Of a DNA stretch of 64,000 bases, positions 10,737-26,551 are shown piece after piece. Within the stretch, counting starts at the first letter, position 1, and each line of letters starts with the position of its first letter. The DNA is from Paraspadella gotoi (lineage: Eukaryota > Chaetognatha). The stretch is from positions 18,492,005 through 18,556,004 of the forward strand of contig CM119268.1 in NCBI GenBank assembly GCA_051294375.1, read 5' to 3'. The translations under genes were made by a program, and so were the position numbers. The notes under the pieces are model-generated. The model saw nothing but the letters and a program-made list of their open reading frames with translations. It was not told the origin of the DNA and did no database searches.

Positions 10737-12502
10737 GGGAAGAGAAAAATGTCAGTAAGAGATTACGGGGGCGTCGCTTCGGCGTCGCGCGTAGTGAACC
10801 ATATTTTTCCTTTTTTTTATCTCTCTTTGATGTATTAAATAAAAATAAAAGAAAGAATAAAAAAAGAAGAGAACAAATAAGAAAGATATAAGAAAGAATA
10901 AGAATAAGGAAGTAAAAAAGAATATGTTAATATGTTAACATAAAAAAAGTTTATATTTTCATTTATTTTTATTCCTTTCGACTGCCCTTTTTCCATTTTC
11001 CATGACCATCACGTCTTTCTGTTTGTTTATTTCACTTTTTTCATCTCATAAATTTTGCATTTGTCTTTTTTTTCTTTTTCTAAAATTGATCCGTCAGAAA
11101 AGATGTTTGTGCAAAAGGGGCGTGAATTTTCTCAACCCTCACGATATTTTTAGAATTGGCCAAAACCATTGAAATCGAAAGCCGCAATGTTTTTAGTTGC
11201 CCTGCGATTACTCGCGGAGTATCTTGAAAAGTTACTTTTCGGTCGATCGCTCTGTCTGTCTGTCCTTACGTATCCGAATTCATGGGTTGGTTGCTCCCAA
11301 ATATAAATCACCCTTGCAAAGGAAAGGATGTCCGTTCATCGTACTTTCTGTCCATCCGTCCGTCTGTTCATATACATGTTTAAACTCTTATTACTCGTGA
11401 TTGAATGAATAGAATAAGTTTAAATTTGGTGCCTAGAAACGTGTGTGATTGAGCTGGAAATTAAGTTTCAATCGGATTGTGCGACTGAAAGTAATTTATT
11501 TTATAGTCAAGTAATCATAGGGTAATGCGTCAATGAAAGAAAGTCAGTGCAGCGCAACACTTTGTACTTACTTGTTCTTGTTTTCGTCTTGGTAAGGATC
11601 CGAGAGCGATTCAAATTTTCTGGTTCTCTTTTGGTATAATCCTAAATTATGTTTCTTTTCAATTTATGACCCTTAAGATTATTGACTACTTAAGAATAGA
11701 CATTCTGCAAATGTAAGAAGTTTTTATCTGTTCTTAATGCAAATTTAATCTAAATCATAATTTCGACTGACCGACTGACCATTTGCTACGTTTAGCGTGT
11801 CAGGGCGAGTCAAGACTTACTAGAATAATCTCCAACTTGTTTTGCTTGACGGTCGTCTTTTCGCCGTCGAGTCAAAGTAAACAATCGAATGAAAGTTAAA
11901 GTCAACAGACGGAGGACAAAAAAAAAAAGAAAAAAAAAGGAAAAAAGAAGAAGCAATTTCTAACGAAATAATAAAAACCAAAGTAAAACAAATAAAAAAA
12001 AGAATTGAATTCGAATACCGCGAGATAACTACAACAGCGACGATCCTGCAGCCTTCCAGCCTTCCTCTCCCCCCCCCCTTCTCTTTCTTCTTTGCCCAAC
12101 GCAGAATTCAGAACAAGAATCCATAATTGTCGCTTTCCGTCTCCTTTTTCTCTCCTCTTTCCTCTCCTCCTCCTTCCTCCTCCCCCTCCTCCTCCCCCCC
12201 TCCTCCCCCCCGGGTTTCGTCTTCCGATTTAATATAAATAAAGAGGGAGAAAATCCTCGGAAAGGAGAGAGAGAGAGAGAGAAAAGGGAGGGTTTAAAAA
12301 CAAATTTAATAAGCGGCAAGTGGACTAACGCCTAAATCTTTCTTTTTTTTATTCCGCACTAAGGAGAGGGTGAGAGAGAGAATATGGAGGAGAGAGAGAG
12401 AGTGAAGGGGACTTAGGACCACGCCAGCCTGGTTACTAAAGGAGTTAGAATGGAAGGGGAAATAAGAAAGAAACGAAGGAAAATAATATTGTGAAAAAAC
12501 GA
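10735..12502. other. Gene-poor stretch with an interspersed-repeat-like segment
   Basis: At about 11190-11500 there is the pattern seen in many invertebrate interspersed repeats: GTCTGTCTGTCC, CCATCCGTCCGTCTG, TTACTCGTGATTGAATGAATAGAATAAG, AAATTTGGTGCCTAGAAACGTG. The rest is AT-rich, with purine/pyrimidine-rich blocks at 11915-12300. No gene supported. Confidence 0.4.
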
Positions 12503-12514
12503 GGAGGAGAGAGC

Positions 12515-12564
<50 letters not shown>

Positions 12565-12596
12565 AGGAGAGAGGAGAGAGAGATGAGAGAGAGAGG
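12503..12596. repeat. (GA)n microsatellite
   Basis: Interrupted GA run. Confidence 0.9.
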
Positions 12597-12979
12597 ATCA
12601 GGAAGGACGGGTGATTTACGCCAGATTCCCGAGTCTGTGATTAAGGCGGCAATTTTTCGATATAATTCACGGACAGGAAGGAGGGAAGGAAGGAGCCGAA
12701 CAAAAAGGGGAGAAAGAAAATGTAATCAAAATCCGTTGGATAAAACAGAGAAAAAGCGGAAGAGTAGAAAGCGAGGACTTAAAGTTAAAGTGATAGAAAA
12801 ACGGAAAGAAAAAAGAGTAAGATAGGGTATTGTACAAAAATTTGAAATCATTACGAAGTGTACTTTAATCATTAATTGGCAGTTAAATATGGGAATTACT
12901 CCAATTTGGAGTTACCTTTCTGTCGCTCTTTTATAATTAAGAATACATTGTAGTATTGGATTTAGCTTTGATTTTTTTT

Positions 12980-13440
12980 ATGTGTTTGTTGGCGCGTAAA
13001 ACCTACGCCAAAACTTATTATGTGGCGTTAATGATTTTTACAAATAATTTTTTAAAAATATATCAAGTTAAATAATTGTAAATGTCTATATTTAAATTTG
13101 AAAAGAAATTGTGGCGCAAAATAGCGTGAAAGGAAGGTAAAACCGTTTAATATGATATCATGAAGTGGCGTAAAGACTTTCTGATTATTTTCTGGTAAAA
13201 GCTATTCAGTTAAGTTGTTTTAAAGATTTATTTGGCCTTTTTTATACTGATGTGGCGTAGAATGGGGTAAAATAAACATTAAACCATATAACTACTATTT
13301 AATTATGTGGCGTCAAGGCTTTTTGTTTATTTTCTAGTAACAACTATTCAGTTAACTTGCAGGATACAGGATTGGCGTAGAATGGCGTAAAATGAACAGA
13401 AAACCATATTAATATCATTTCATATCGTGACGTAAATTTT
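12980..13440 (+). repeat. Diverged tandem satellite, ~120-150 bp unit
   Basis: Three to four copies share GTGGCGTAAA-type words, TATTTTCT(G/A)GTAA, AACTATTCAGTTAA, GGCGTAGAATGG(G/C)GTAAAAT and AAACCATAT. Copies begin near 13020, 13145, 13283 and 13401, the last partial. Confidence 0.7.
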
Positions 13441-14526
13441 TTTTCATTTAAGTCGATTATTTTTCGGTTTTAATTCTTTCTACACAAACATAAAAATATA
13501 GCCTTGAGTTTTCTAAAAATATTTGTGGCTACAAATTGGGTACCTCGAAATAAATTTCATGGGTACGAGTTGGGTACGCCGCTGAGTTCGCAAGAGAAAA
13601 AATTGTAAACCCGGGCTTTCGCCCCGAAGGAAAACGTAAAGTGAATGAAATCAAAATAAACAAAAGAACGTCGTCGCATTGTACATGGTGACAATTTTAA
13701 ATGTCAGACTTTTGGATAAAATTCACTCTAATACCTCACCTTATGATGTCGCAAATAAAAATAAAAAACAAAATTGTGAATAATATGAATTTCTAAAATG
13801 AGACTCAAAAAAAGGAATCGGTTTCGAGTGAGTGAAGGAGTGACTCGTGATCTCGACTTTCGTGAGACTCAATTTGACGACGTGAATAACTGTCACCGCT
13901 GCCATCCCTTTAAATCCTCGAGGGAAAAAAGGCGCTCTTGAGGAAATATCGGAAAACCGTCGATGAAGCGAATGCAATCAACTTATTGATTAAGCTAACA
14001 AAATTATAAAATTATATCCCTTAAATTTAACATATATTGATGATTCGTTAGATGCTGTCCCGCTCTTTATAATTTTTTTGACAACACATTTCCTCTCTCT
14101 ACCCGCATGACAAAGAGTGAGCATTATCTTTTCCCAATATGCCACCTTGGGTTCACGTCACTTTGGTATACATATATAAATACATAAATAAATAAATACA
14201 GAACTGGACGTCTAACTAATCTATGGTGTCTTTCTACAGTCTGATTCGGGAGCGAGCTAATTACAGGTGGTAATTTGTCATTTAGAAAAAACATCATGAA
14301 AACGCATCGTCAAATTTTAAATTCAGAATAAACGCACAAAAAACGAGAGAAAGAATATATTTCCGCATTTTACTTCGAGAAGAAAATTGCTTTTATTGCT
14401 TTTATTGTTTTTGTAGCGGTCATAATCATATATTATTGGCGAATAACAATGTAATACAGAGAATATATGTAAGATCATCAGACGAGACTAAAAAGAGAGA
14501 GCACGGCACAAATAAAGTAAGATAAA
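13441..14526. other. Unassigned sequence
   Basis: AT-rich; no frame with splice context or motif. A short GC hairpin (CGGGC/GCCCG type) is at 13611-13627. Confidence 0.3.
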
Positions 14527-14538
14527 GAGAGTGAGAGA

Positions 14539-14573
<35 letters not shown>
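14527..14573. repeat. (GA)n microsatellite
   Basis: GA run with GTGA interruptions. Confidence 0.9.
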
Positions 14574-14577
<4 letters not shown>

Positions 14578-16815
14578 TAACCGGCCTCCTTCGCGACATA
14601 ATGATCACCGAGGGTTGACCCCATGGCTACGAAACCTTCGTAGACACATTTTTATTCGTTTGAGAAATTTAAGAAGAGTACTGATAATGTTGCCAGTCAT
14701 CAAAATTGTTTGTAAACATACCTTTTTCTAGAAGTAAAAAACTCTCATTTCCTACCCAACTCAGTAAAACGAGCCACATCGCTGAAAAGTTATTTTTCCG
14801 ACGAATTACACGAGTGTGAGCGATCGCGAGCGCGAGAGATCGAAACTAAATCAGAACGGAGTTGAGAGGGATTACAGGGTGAAATGTTTTCAGGCCGAGA
14901 AACCGTAGTGAGAGACGAGAGAGGAGGACGCTCTGCCGGAACGATTGGTGCTTTGAGAAATGATAAAACTTGATATCAAACGGATTGTTTTGTATGATAC
15001 TGAAAGGTAGAAAATATTAAATGTACATACTTGTCAAACTTTATAATTGTTTGGCCACGGAGCCGGAGGAAGAACCAGAGTCGGAGCATAATTAAAAATT
15101 ATCATGGGATTCGAAGCTTTAAAAAAGGCTGGAAAGTTAGGTCAGCTCAAAATTACAAGTCCAATCATAAGTAGGAAGAGATAGAAAAAAAAAAAAAGAC
15201 GGAAGAAATCGGGGGATTGGATGGTGAAAGGAAAATATTAAGAGAGAAAAGATAAGAGGGAAGGCAGAAAAGAAAGAACGAGAGGAAAGAAAGTGAAAGG
15301 AGAAAGATGAATACGGAAATAGGAGGAGGAAATGAGAAAAAGAAAAGAAATGAAATGGGAGGCGGAAAACGCGGGGGCTGGAATTTGATTTCTTTTTAAT
15401 TTTCGATGACAGGGTTATGAACTATTTCCACCGGTTATAGAGAGAGTTTCAGCCTCTGCGAGTCTCTCTGAATATTGGGACGAGAGTCAAGAACGGCATT
15501 TTTTTCTGAATTTCTGAATATCGGAATCTAAAGGAATTTCCTTGTTGTATCTAAAAAAATGCCGTCCGACGTTTTTACTTGAAAAAAAAAAAAAGAATTT
15601 AGATTAAAGGAAGATTTAAAACAAAAAATACAAATACAATAAATAAATATATGTTTCGAGATTCTTTCTCGTTGGAAGAATTTTATGTTTCGAAAAAAGA
15701 ACAGGAGCTTCAGATTCGATTTGAATTAAAGAAAATATAAAAAAATATTGTTTTCGAATCGTGATATTGTAAATCGTGACGTACATTCGTTGCGCCTGGA
15801 AAAAAAAGGGGGGAATACAAATTGTAATTTATCCGAATCAGATATTTTTTCTTTATTTTAATAAGAAACGTACATATAAGAAGGCTCTAAAGATAACATC
15901 TGTATTAAAAAGGGGAAAAAAAATTATGTATAATATCCAGATCAATAAATCCACAATGGTAATAAAACTAACGTTCTAAACTATAGCTACATAACTAACG
16001 TATGTATGTATATATATCTGTTTCTCTCTTTCTCTCGCTCTCCATTTGAAATTAAATTATTGGTATATTATTAGGAAACAGAAACCATCTAACAACGAAG
16101 TTCAAGAAAATAAGAAACGAATAAAAGTTTAACATTGTTTTCGATCCCTTTTAGTTTTAGTGTCAGATAGAAAGCGAGAGAGAAAAGTTAGAGAAATTCT
16201 CTGACAGAATAAGAGATAGAGGGAGATAGAGTCAGACAGAGAGAAAATGAGAAAGACAGAGAATGAATGGTCGCATTCGAAAACAGCGGCATATATATAT
16301 CGAGTTTCCGAAAATAGTGCCGAGTCTGACCCGCGACCCAGGGAAATAGACGGGCGGGGCAGAGGGTCAGTATAAAAAAATGGGGGGCATTATTTCCAGA
16401 GTGACTGAGGGGGGAATGACATAGAGAATAACTGAGGGAGTGACTGAGAGAATGAATGACTGGAGAGGAATGCTGTTATAGACAATGGCTAGAAGTAAGA
16501 AAATAACATTTAGGTAAATTTTCAATGATCATTATATTTTTTTAAAGTTATTTTAAATATATACATATTTATTCCTTATCATCTTCATCGATTACATTGC
16601 CTTAAAACAAATAAAGGCTTAAAAATAAGAGGGCAGTTCATATTATTATCATTGTTAACGTCATAAAAATATATCATCATGCTGGCTTGAGGATTGTCGA
16701 CAAAAAGGAAATTTGCGATCGAGTAATACTAATTGATAATTATTAATTACAAATAATGAAAAAAAATCATTCAAAATCATTTTTTCACTTTTTTTTAATT
16801 TTGTATGTATATGTA
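14574..16815. other. Unassigned AT-rich stretch
   Basis: No supported gene on either strand. It includes purine-rich tracts (15180-15370, 16160-16260) and short TA-rich runs. Confidence 0.3.
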
Positions 16816-16845
16816 AAGAGAGAGAGAGAGAGATGATGGAGAGAC

Positions 16846-16883
<38 letters not shown>

Positions 16884-16928
16884 AGAGAAGAGAGACGAGA
16901 GAGAGAGAGAGAGAGAGAAACAGAGAGA
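16816..16928. repeat. (GA)n microsatellite
   Basis: GA run interrupted by GACGAGAG words. Confidence 0.9.
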
Positions 16929-17574
16929 CCGAAAGAATGGGCGATAAAAAAAAAGAAAACAGAGAAGCGAAAGAAAATGAGAGCCGAGGTCATAACGAGG
17001 TCAACTCTACTCTGCTTTATCTTTTTTTTTTACAATGTTAAGTTTGAACTACACCCTTCCCCTCTTTCCAACGGATTATGTGGTTAAAAAAAAGTAATAA
17101 AAAATAACTTCTTCGTTTCTTTCGGAGTCGGCTTTCGATCAATTATCTTTTTTCCCCTTAAATTATTTTCCTCCATGAATATTTCAAAAAGACGTGGGAA
17201 CGGTTTTTTTTTCACAGTTTGATGGAAAATCGGAGGAAAGGAAGGAGGAATAGGAGGAAAGAAGAAAGGAAAAAGGAGGAAAGGAAAGAAAAGCGAGAGA
17301 TGGAGGAATGAAGGAGACGGATCGAATTCGCGGGAAATGTAAACAAAAGTAAAACGTTCGTTTGGATTTCCCTTGGCTTCAAGGTTGAGGGACGATGTTG
17401 CATTTTCTTGCAAACTTGTTTCATACTTTACCTTTTTCAGACAACAAGGATTAGCCCACCCGGTAGTTGAATGATAACTCCAATTTGCGAATGAAAAGGG
17501 GCCTCCTTTAAAAAAAGTTGAAGGGCATTTACTGCATCTGTTTATTATCCATTCTCTCCCTTTATTGTGTTCTT

Positions 17575-17575
17575 T

Positions 17576-17606
<31 letters not shown>

Positions 17607-17937
17607 NNNNNNNNNNNNNNNNNNNNNNNNNNNNNNNNNNNNNNNNNNNNNNNNNNNNNNNNNNNNNNNNNNNNNNNNNNNNNNNNNNNNNNNNNNNNNN
17701 NNNNNNNNNNNNNNNNNNNNNNNNNNNNNNNNNNNNNNNNNNNNNNNNNNNNNNNNNNNNNNNNNNNNNNNNNNNNNNNNNNNNNNNNNNNNNNNNNNNN
17801 NNNNNNNNNNNNNNNNNNNNNNNNNNNNNNNNNNNNNNNNNNNNNNNNNNNNNNNNNNNNNNNNNNNNNNNNNNNNNNNNNNNNNNNNNNNNNNNNNNNN
17901 NNNNNNNNTTCTTTCTTTCTTTCTTTCTTTCTTTCTT
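17575..17937. repeat. (CT)n entering a 302-N gap and leaving as (TTCT)n
   Basis: A CT tract ends at 17606, N run 17607-17908, then TTCT tetranucleotides. The gap falls inside a microsatellite, so its true length is unknown. Frames spanning it are not real. Confidence 0.95.
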
Positions 17938-18049
17938 TTTTTTTTATCCCCACATATTTTGGTTGCCCTTTGAATATCCTCCGCCATTTTAATTCCTTTC
18001 GGCGACTCACATCCGGGTTTTAGAGTCTCTCGCTGGCCGATTCATTCCG

Positions 18050-18059
18050 NNNNNNNNNN
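18050..18059. other. Small assembly gap (10 N)
   Basis: Ten ambiguous bases between GATTCATTCCG and ATATCTTATACC. Confidence 0.95.
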
Positions 18060-18766
18060 ATATCTTATACCACTTATTTTATTTTACATTTACATTTTTC
18101 ATTATTTTTAAGAATCAATTTTAAATATTTTCACGCATTAAACTTTCTTTATCAACACCCCCCCCCCCAGTTAAATACTCTCGATTCAGGCGCCGATCTC
18201 TCTCATTCTGACTCTTTTCTTTTTTTGCTTCCCGAACTTTAATCTGACCCATTGCTCCCGCATTTTTTTCCTCTTCCATTTTCCTGCAAAAAGAAAAGAA
18301 AAAAAAGCCCATATCTCTCTTCTCTTTCCCTAACACTTTTTCCCTCGTATCAATTCCTTTCTACTTCCCTTATTTTTCTTTCTTCGCGCGCCCCGCCTCA
18401 TCGCCTCCTCCTCCTCCTCCTCCTCTTCTTTCCTCCTTTCCTCTTCCTCTTCCTCCATTTACTCTTCACTTTCGCTCGTGCCAGCAAAGGCGTCGTTTTT
18501 CTTTCCCCTGGAACCACAAAGAGTCGACCTCTGAAGAAAAAAAAGAAAAAGAAAAAAATTTCAACTAAAATTCTTTAAAAAAAAAAATAAATTTAATATA
18601 TTTTTTAATCGTAACAATTTTAATCCAATTTTTTTTACTATTTTTGTGTTTATCTTTTTATTAAAAAACAACTCCAACAACATACTGGATCCTTTTTTCA
18701 CTCTCAAAATATGTAATTATGTACAACCTCTTACAACTAACTTAACTCACTATGGCCTCTCCAAAA

Positions 18767-18772
<6 letters not shown>

Positions 18773-18841
<69 letters not shown>
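18773..18841. repeat. (CT)n microsatellite
   Basis: CT run starting with CTAT words. Confidence 0.95.
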
Positions 18842-18844
<3 letters not shown>

Positions 18845-19305
18845 CCTTTCACTCTTTCGCCTTCCTGCGCTGAGCAAGTTCAAAAGGCGCAAGAAAGCGA
18901 GGAAGAAAAATGAATTTCAACAAGTAATATTTCCAATTTTCCAATTTTGTTTAAAGATTCCGTCAAATTTTCCCTCGCCTGTGACGTCGGTAAACGTCAA
19001 TTCTACTTCTATTTAACAAGTTAGTTAATCTGATATCTCTATTTATTTATCGCTTCTCATTTACGAAAAAAAATATCATATGACTAATTACATTTTTAAT
19101 TTTCAATAACAACAATAATAAATTTAAAATGTCATCGAAAAATTGTTTACGGCATCGAACAATTTAACGAATGAAGAAAAATAAAAGTTGACAATTTTTT
19201 AAATTTTTTTTCTTTAATTTTAAATAATTCCGATACATCACACATTCACACATCACATCGTCGGTTTTCTGAGCTGCGATTCGTCGTCAAAATGACAGAA
19301 CAAAG

Positions 19306-20568
<1,263 letters not shown>

Positions 20569-20646
20569 AGCAGATTTAAAAAATCGACAGATTTTTGCGG
20601 AAATTTTTTCCGCAAAAACCTGTCGATTGAGAGAAATTAATCTGCT
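20569..20646. repeat. Near-perfect ~78-bp hairpin
   Basis: The inner arms 20582-20603 and 20607-20628 are 22 bp complementary with one mismatch and a 3-base loop. Outer arms AGCAGATTTAA and TTAATCTGCT extend the stem across short internal loops. Confidence 0.8.
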
Positions 20647-21950
20647 GACGCTTCCCCTTTCAATAAAAGAAGGCGGTTTTTTTTAATTTGTCAACTTTAG
20701 TATGTTTCTCAGCTATTAAAACTATAAAATAAGTCAAAAACCGAGTTTAAGTTCAAATAAAATGCACCTCACAAATCCTCACAAATTAAAAGTAGGCTTA
20801 AAAATTTTTTTCCAGCTAAAGTATTAAATATTTTGCCCTAATTTTTTAGGTACCAGAAGCACCAACAATAGGGAATATTTGATTAGAATTGTGGACATTT
20901 TGAAGTATTTTTGTTATAACAATTGTAATAAAATGTAAAAATGTAAGTTTTTGACTAGTCAATTTAAAAATTAATTCATAGGCAAACAATAGATGATTAA
21001 CATCAAATGAACCAACTCAGAGGTAAAGAAGATAAGAAGGACCCGAAAGCCAGAGTAAAACATTTTTCTTCTATGAACTTGGTATTCAAATCTCAAGACA
21101 AAAGTCAAAATGGACAAAAATGGACATGATTTTTTTTATTAAAAGTAGCAAAAATGATATTGATTCTTAATTAGAAAATGCAGCAGAGGATTTCAATTAA
21201 TCCGTAGTCTAGCCAACTTTGTCTTAGAGTTAAAATTTAATCACTTTTGTTGGTAATATTCTAACATTATTGAAAAAAGTGGTTTTTTGCTAAATTCCTA
21301 GATAGAAATCACTGCCTAAGATGATTCTAAGTGACTGACCGACCAAATCATGGGGGGCGACCGAAAGACCGACAAAGAGTCGGAATCTGCAATCAACTGA
21401 TCCGGCTAAAAATAAAAAAATTAAAAGAAAGATACAAAAATGAATTGTGGTGAATCATGCTCTGTAGTAACTCACTTAACAATCAATTAATTAACTTAAC
21501 ACTCATTTAATCCTAACCCTCACTCTATATGAAGTGTCGGGATGGCCATAAGTCTCTTTGGCGGCGTGAGGGGGCGCGAGAGGGCTTAACATATTCAGAG
21601 ACCAATTAACCGTTGTTCTTTTATTAATTAAACTAGTATTCAATTATCTTTATGCCCTTGTTGAAGGGAGGAGTCTTTAAAATATTTTACTTTTTTTAAT
21701 AAATTCGGGCCAAAATAATTAGTTTGAAAAACTACATTAGGTCGCTGTCTCTCATCCTACCATAAACTGCGCCCGTTTAGTAAATAATAATAGTAACATA
21801 GACATAGACATTGATCTTATACATAGTAACACATTTTTAAAACTAGTATTTTGGAAACAGCCTGTGCTTGGTGCTTCACCTTCTTTTTAATTTTTACAAT
21901 TTTATTTTTTAATTTTGTTTTTACATTTTTCTGGTTAATTCTATTTAACA
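20647..21950. other. Unassigned AT-rich stretch downstream of the kringle gene
   Basis: No supported gene on either strand. It runs up to the 3' side of the EGF-EGF-kringle gene. Confidence 0.3.
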
Positions 21951-21952
21951 CT

Positions 21953-21958
21953 TTTATT
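21953..21958 (-). promoter_or_regulatory. Candidate polyadenylation signal of the EGF-kringle gene
   Basis: AATAAA on the minus strand about 260 bp beyond the kringle stop codon. The site is inferred from position only. Confidence 0.4.
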
Positions 21959-22215
21959 GTATATATCATGACCTGATAAAACAAACGGCAATATTATTTA
22001 CAACACGTAACTTTTTTTATCAAATTCAAAGTTAACTGTAGATTACATAACATAAAGAGATAAGAAAATTACAATTTTACTCTTGACATGAGAAAACAAA
22101 CCAATAATAATAAGTCGATTCAAAAGTCTGCATTCAAAAAGCCTTTTAAATTGATGTATGAGATATTACAGGTTACAAAAGTTATTAATGGCAAGACTGT
22201 TCAAGTGCTCACAGC

Positions 22216-23513
<1,298 letters not shown>

Positions 23514-24116
23514 TGTGGGGAGGGGAAAGAAATTGGGAATAAAAATGGGGAATGGGAAAAGTATAAAAAGAAAAGAAAACCAAAAAGTAAACCCGATATA
23601 AAATGTAAAAGTGCAGAAAATTGTTTAAGAATTTCTATGCCCGCTTGGTCGAGCGTTCCAGGCGTCGGCCGTCCGAAACAATGTTTTAACATGGGCTAAC
23701 TGTAGAATCCGAGAAAGCGTTCTTGTTAAATCTTGAAGATGTAGAATAAATGTAAAATTTATTGTATTTTCGTGAGGATAAATCATGAATAATGTGGTTA
23801 AAAATGTGAATTTACAAAAACCCGTGAAAGCTAAAGTTGCGGGCGGCCGATGTGATTTACAAAATAGTTTCTTTGTCAATGATCTGTTTCTCTAATAAAC
23901 GGCTAAAAGAAAACTCGTAAAAGCGACAAGACCGCGAAAAGAAAGTGGCCGGTTAAGGTCAAGTTAAAAGAATGACTGAGCAACAATATTAACGGTTATG
24001 TTCTTCTTTTTTATTTAATTAAAGGGTGAGGAGATTTGAAACAAACAGTTGGAAAAATGATAAAGAATACAAAAAGAAAATATTGTGGCGAATCCTAAAT
24101 TCGCTTGTTGAAACTC
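23514..24116. other. Upstream of the EGF-kringle exons; unassigned
   Basis: The first ~80 bases are pyrimidine-rich on the minus strand without any AG. The rest has no supported exon. Confidence 0.35.
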
Positions 24117-24285
24117 AGCTCGTCCCATTGGCTTGGACAGTTAAGTCTGAGTCCCGGGTTCAATCCCCTCACGGTCACGCTGGTTAAAGTGTGAGGGTGT
24201 CGGCATGTCCAAAACCCTGAGCGCCAGCTGTCGGAAGATCCCTCACACCCCGGGCATTACACATGTCCCCCCGTTGCCATAATAT
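24117..24285 (+). mobile_element. tRNA-derived SINE, copy 2
   Basis: Starts AGCTCGTCCC, has an A-box-like TTGGCTTGGACAG and a B-box CGGGTTCAATCCC, then CTCACGGTCACGCTGG, GTGTCGGCATG and CCCTGAGCGCCAGCTGTCGG, ending CGTTGCCATAATAT. It matches the minus-strand element at 4851-5045 along its whole length. Confidence 0.88.
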
Positions 24286-25242
24286 AATGACTCTTTTTTT
24301 CTCCTCATCACTCGTTCATTTTTCAATAACATTCGTTTTTTGAACCGCTCAGTGAGCTTCGTGTTATTCTTCGTCGGGGACAACAAAACAGACAATTTCA
24401 ACGACTTCGACGACGACGACGACGACGACGATGGGGACAACAACAACGACGACCGTGAATCCGCCACTGTTCCGCCAAAATTGTCCATAATGCGCGTTAT
24501 GACGCTCGTAAATCGCGCCTCGTAACGTTTCCCTTTTTTTTTCTCCTGGCGGGGAACGTTTGCGTTTTCCTGGGAAAAAAAAGTAAATATATCTGTAGTA
24601 TTAGAAAAAGTAAGGTTCTACTAGGAAAGTTGATTGAAGTGGTCTGCTTCGCCTATTAATTAATAGTCCTATAAAGCCGACGATTAATGTTTTCTCAGTT
24701 TTTACTTTCCACTGCGTTATGTTTAAAATATTCCTTTTAAATTTACATTATTTTTTTAATTTCACCCTCATATGCAAACTCTCAAATAATTTTTTTATTA
24801 TAGCGTTAACAACAAAAAATAACCGTCGACAACAAGGACAACATCAACGACAACAATAACGACAACAACAACGGGTGTTCAGTCGGGTAAAATTCCCAGG
24901 AACGAAGGGCGGGGCGAAAGGCTGATGAGGTGATTGTTTTCGTTGTCGTCGTCGTTGTTGTTGTTGTTGCTCGCGGAACTAAAAATAGAAAAGTTGTGAT
25001 CGCTCTCGATCAAGAAAATTGGGTCTAAACAGAAAAAACATGAAAACAAAAACAAACAACTTTGAAAAGCTGACATTTTAAAACTTTGTTGGAGAAATCA
25101 GAGTATTATCCTTAACAAACATCCGTTCATCTAACTTATTCTAATTAATATGATTTAATTCCTCATTTACTCCATTTTGTAAAAGTGATTCCATATTTCT
25201 TTTTAGTTCCCGAGCTCTAACACAATTTTTCGACACAAAATC
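24286..25242. other. Unassigned, with GAC/CAA trinucleotide patches
   Basis: GAC repeats at 24405-24430 and CAA/GTT-type repeats at 24830-24970 create Asp/Asn-rich or Ser-rich frames on both strands. No splice context supports a gene. Confidence 0.35.
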
Positions 25243-25259
25243 CTTCTCTCTCTCTCTCC

Positions 25260-25295
<36 letters not shown>
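25243..25295. repeat. (CT)n microsatellite
   Basis: CT run with one CCCTAT interruption. Confidence 0.93.
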
Positions 25296-25299
<4 letters not shown>

Positions 25300-25531
25300 G
25301 CCAAAATCCGCTCGTTTAGCCTAATTAGATTTTCCCATTCCGCCTTCCACTTCATAGTAGACTCTGACTGACAAGACCCTCCTACTTCACGACCCCATAT
25401 ACTCCATATACTATATACAACATACTACATAACATATACTACATACCCCTATTAGCTATTTCTAGCCCCTTCACACCAGGAGCTAAAATTGGTGAAAAAG
25501 AGCTTTTTCAGCCGCGCTCAATTCACTAAGG

Positions 25532-25542
25532 GAAAGAGAGAG

Positions 25543-25598
<56 letters not shown>

Positions 25599-25603
25599 AA
25601 GAG

Positions 25604-25651
<48 letters not shown>

Positions 25652-25672
25652 AGAAGAGAGAGAGAGAGAGAA
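25532..25672. repeat. (GA)n microsatellite
   Basis: Interrupted GA run. Together with the CT run at 25784 it forms an inverted pair about 110 bp apart that could fold. Confidence 0.93.
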
Positions 25673-25783
25673 AGGTTGAATGAATTGATGAGATTCTTAG
25701 CGGGAGGTTTCGCCTCTGGGCGACCAGCGGCTCTAAGTGAAGATCAACACGATTTTTATGGGATTATTCTTTCCCCTCTACGT

Positions 25784-25863
<80 letters not shown>

Positions 25864-25884
25864 CTCTCTCACTCTTTCTCCCCT
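25784..25884. repeat. (CT)n microsatellite
   Basis: CT run, complementary to the GA run at 25532. Confidence 0.93.
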
Positions 25885-26390
25885 CTCTTTCCCTCCTCTC
25901 TTTCTATTTAATGTGAATTGATATCTCCGTTACTTTTTGGAAGCGCGTTTTTCCTCAGTCTGTGGTCTCTGGCGAAGAGTATAATTTCCAGAGTGACCGA
26001 GAGTGTTTTTTATTGATCATTTGTTCATTAACCAAAAGATAATTGAACAAGAAGCATGACGTTAGAAAAATAAAGAAAAGGTAAAGTAGAGTCTGACAAA
26101 CAGCTTGTTTCCTATTATCGGTTCTCTTCAAATTTCTTAGTTTTTCATTCTTTATCTGTTCTTAAATTTTAACCGGATGCCTTTACAGTTTTTTTTTTTA
26201 ATTAAAAAAATGTCAACTATAAATTTAGAAAAAGTAAATGTGTTCTCATTTATATTGTAGAATAAAAATTCGAAAATGCCCACGGAAAACGTCTTTTTCG
26301 AAAGTCTGTAAATTTTCGCGGGTATAAATATAAAAGCAGAGTATAAAACTCGCAGTAACTGTCTTCATCGAGCGATTATAAACCGTCGCT

Positions 26391-26466
26391 CCTGCCACCG
26401 CCGCCACCGCCACTACCGCCACCACCGCCGCCACCGCCACTACCGCTACCACCGCCGCCACAGCAG
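26391..26466. repeat. (CCGCCA)n-like trinucleotide repeat
   Basis: Repeated CCGCCACCG and CTACCGCCACC words, GC-rich in an AT-rich setting. Gly- or Ala/Val-rich frames on the minus strand come from composition. Confidence 0.85.
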
Positions 26467-26551
26467 ACTCTATCGCCGCCTCTTGCAGTATACGACCCAT
26501 AAATTGGAGACTTCGACGAGAAAATATGCGTTCGATGTCTTCCGATGTGGT

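Noticed and set aside
17084-18023. Frames of up to 308 codons across the N gap
   Set aside because: Most of the frame is undefined sequence and the rest is microsatellite.
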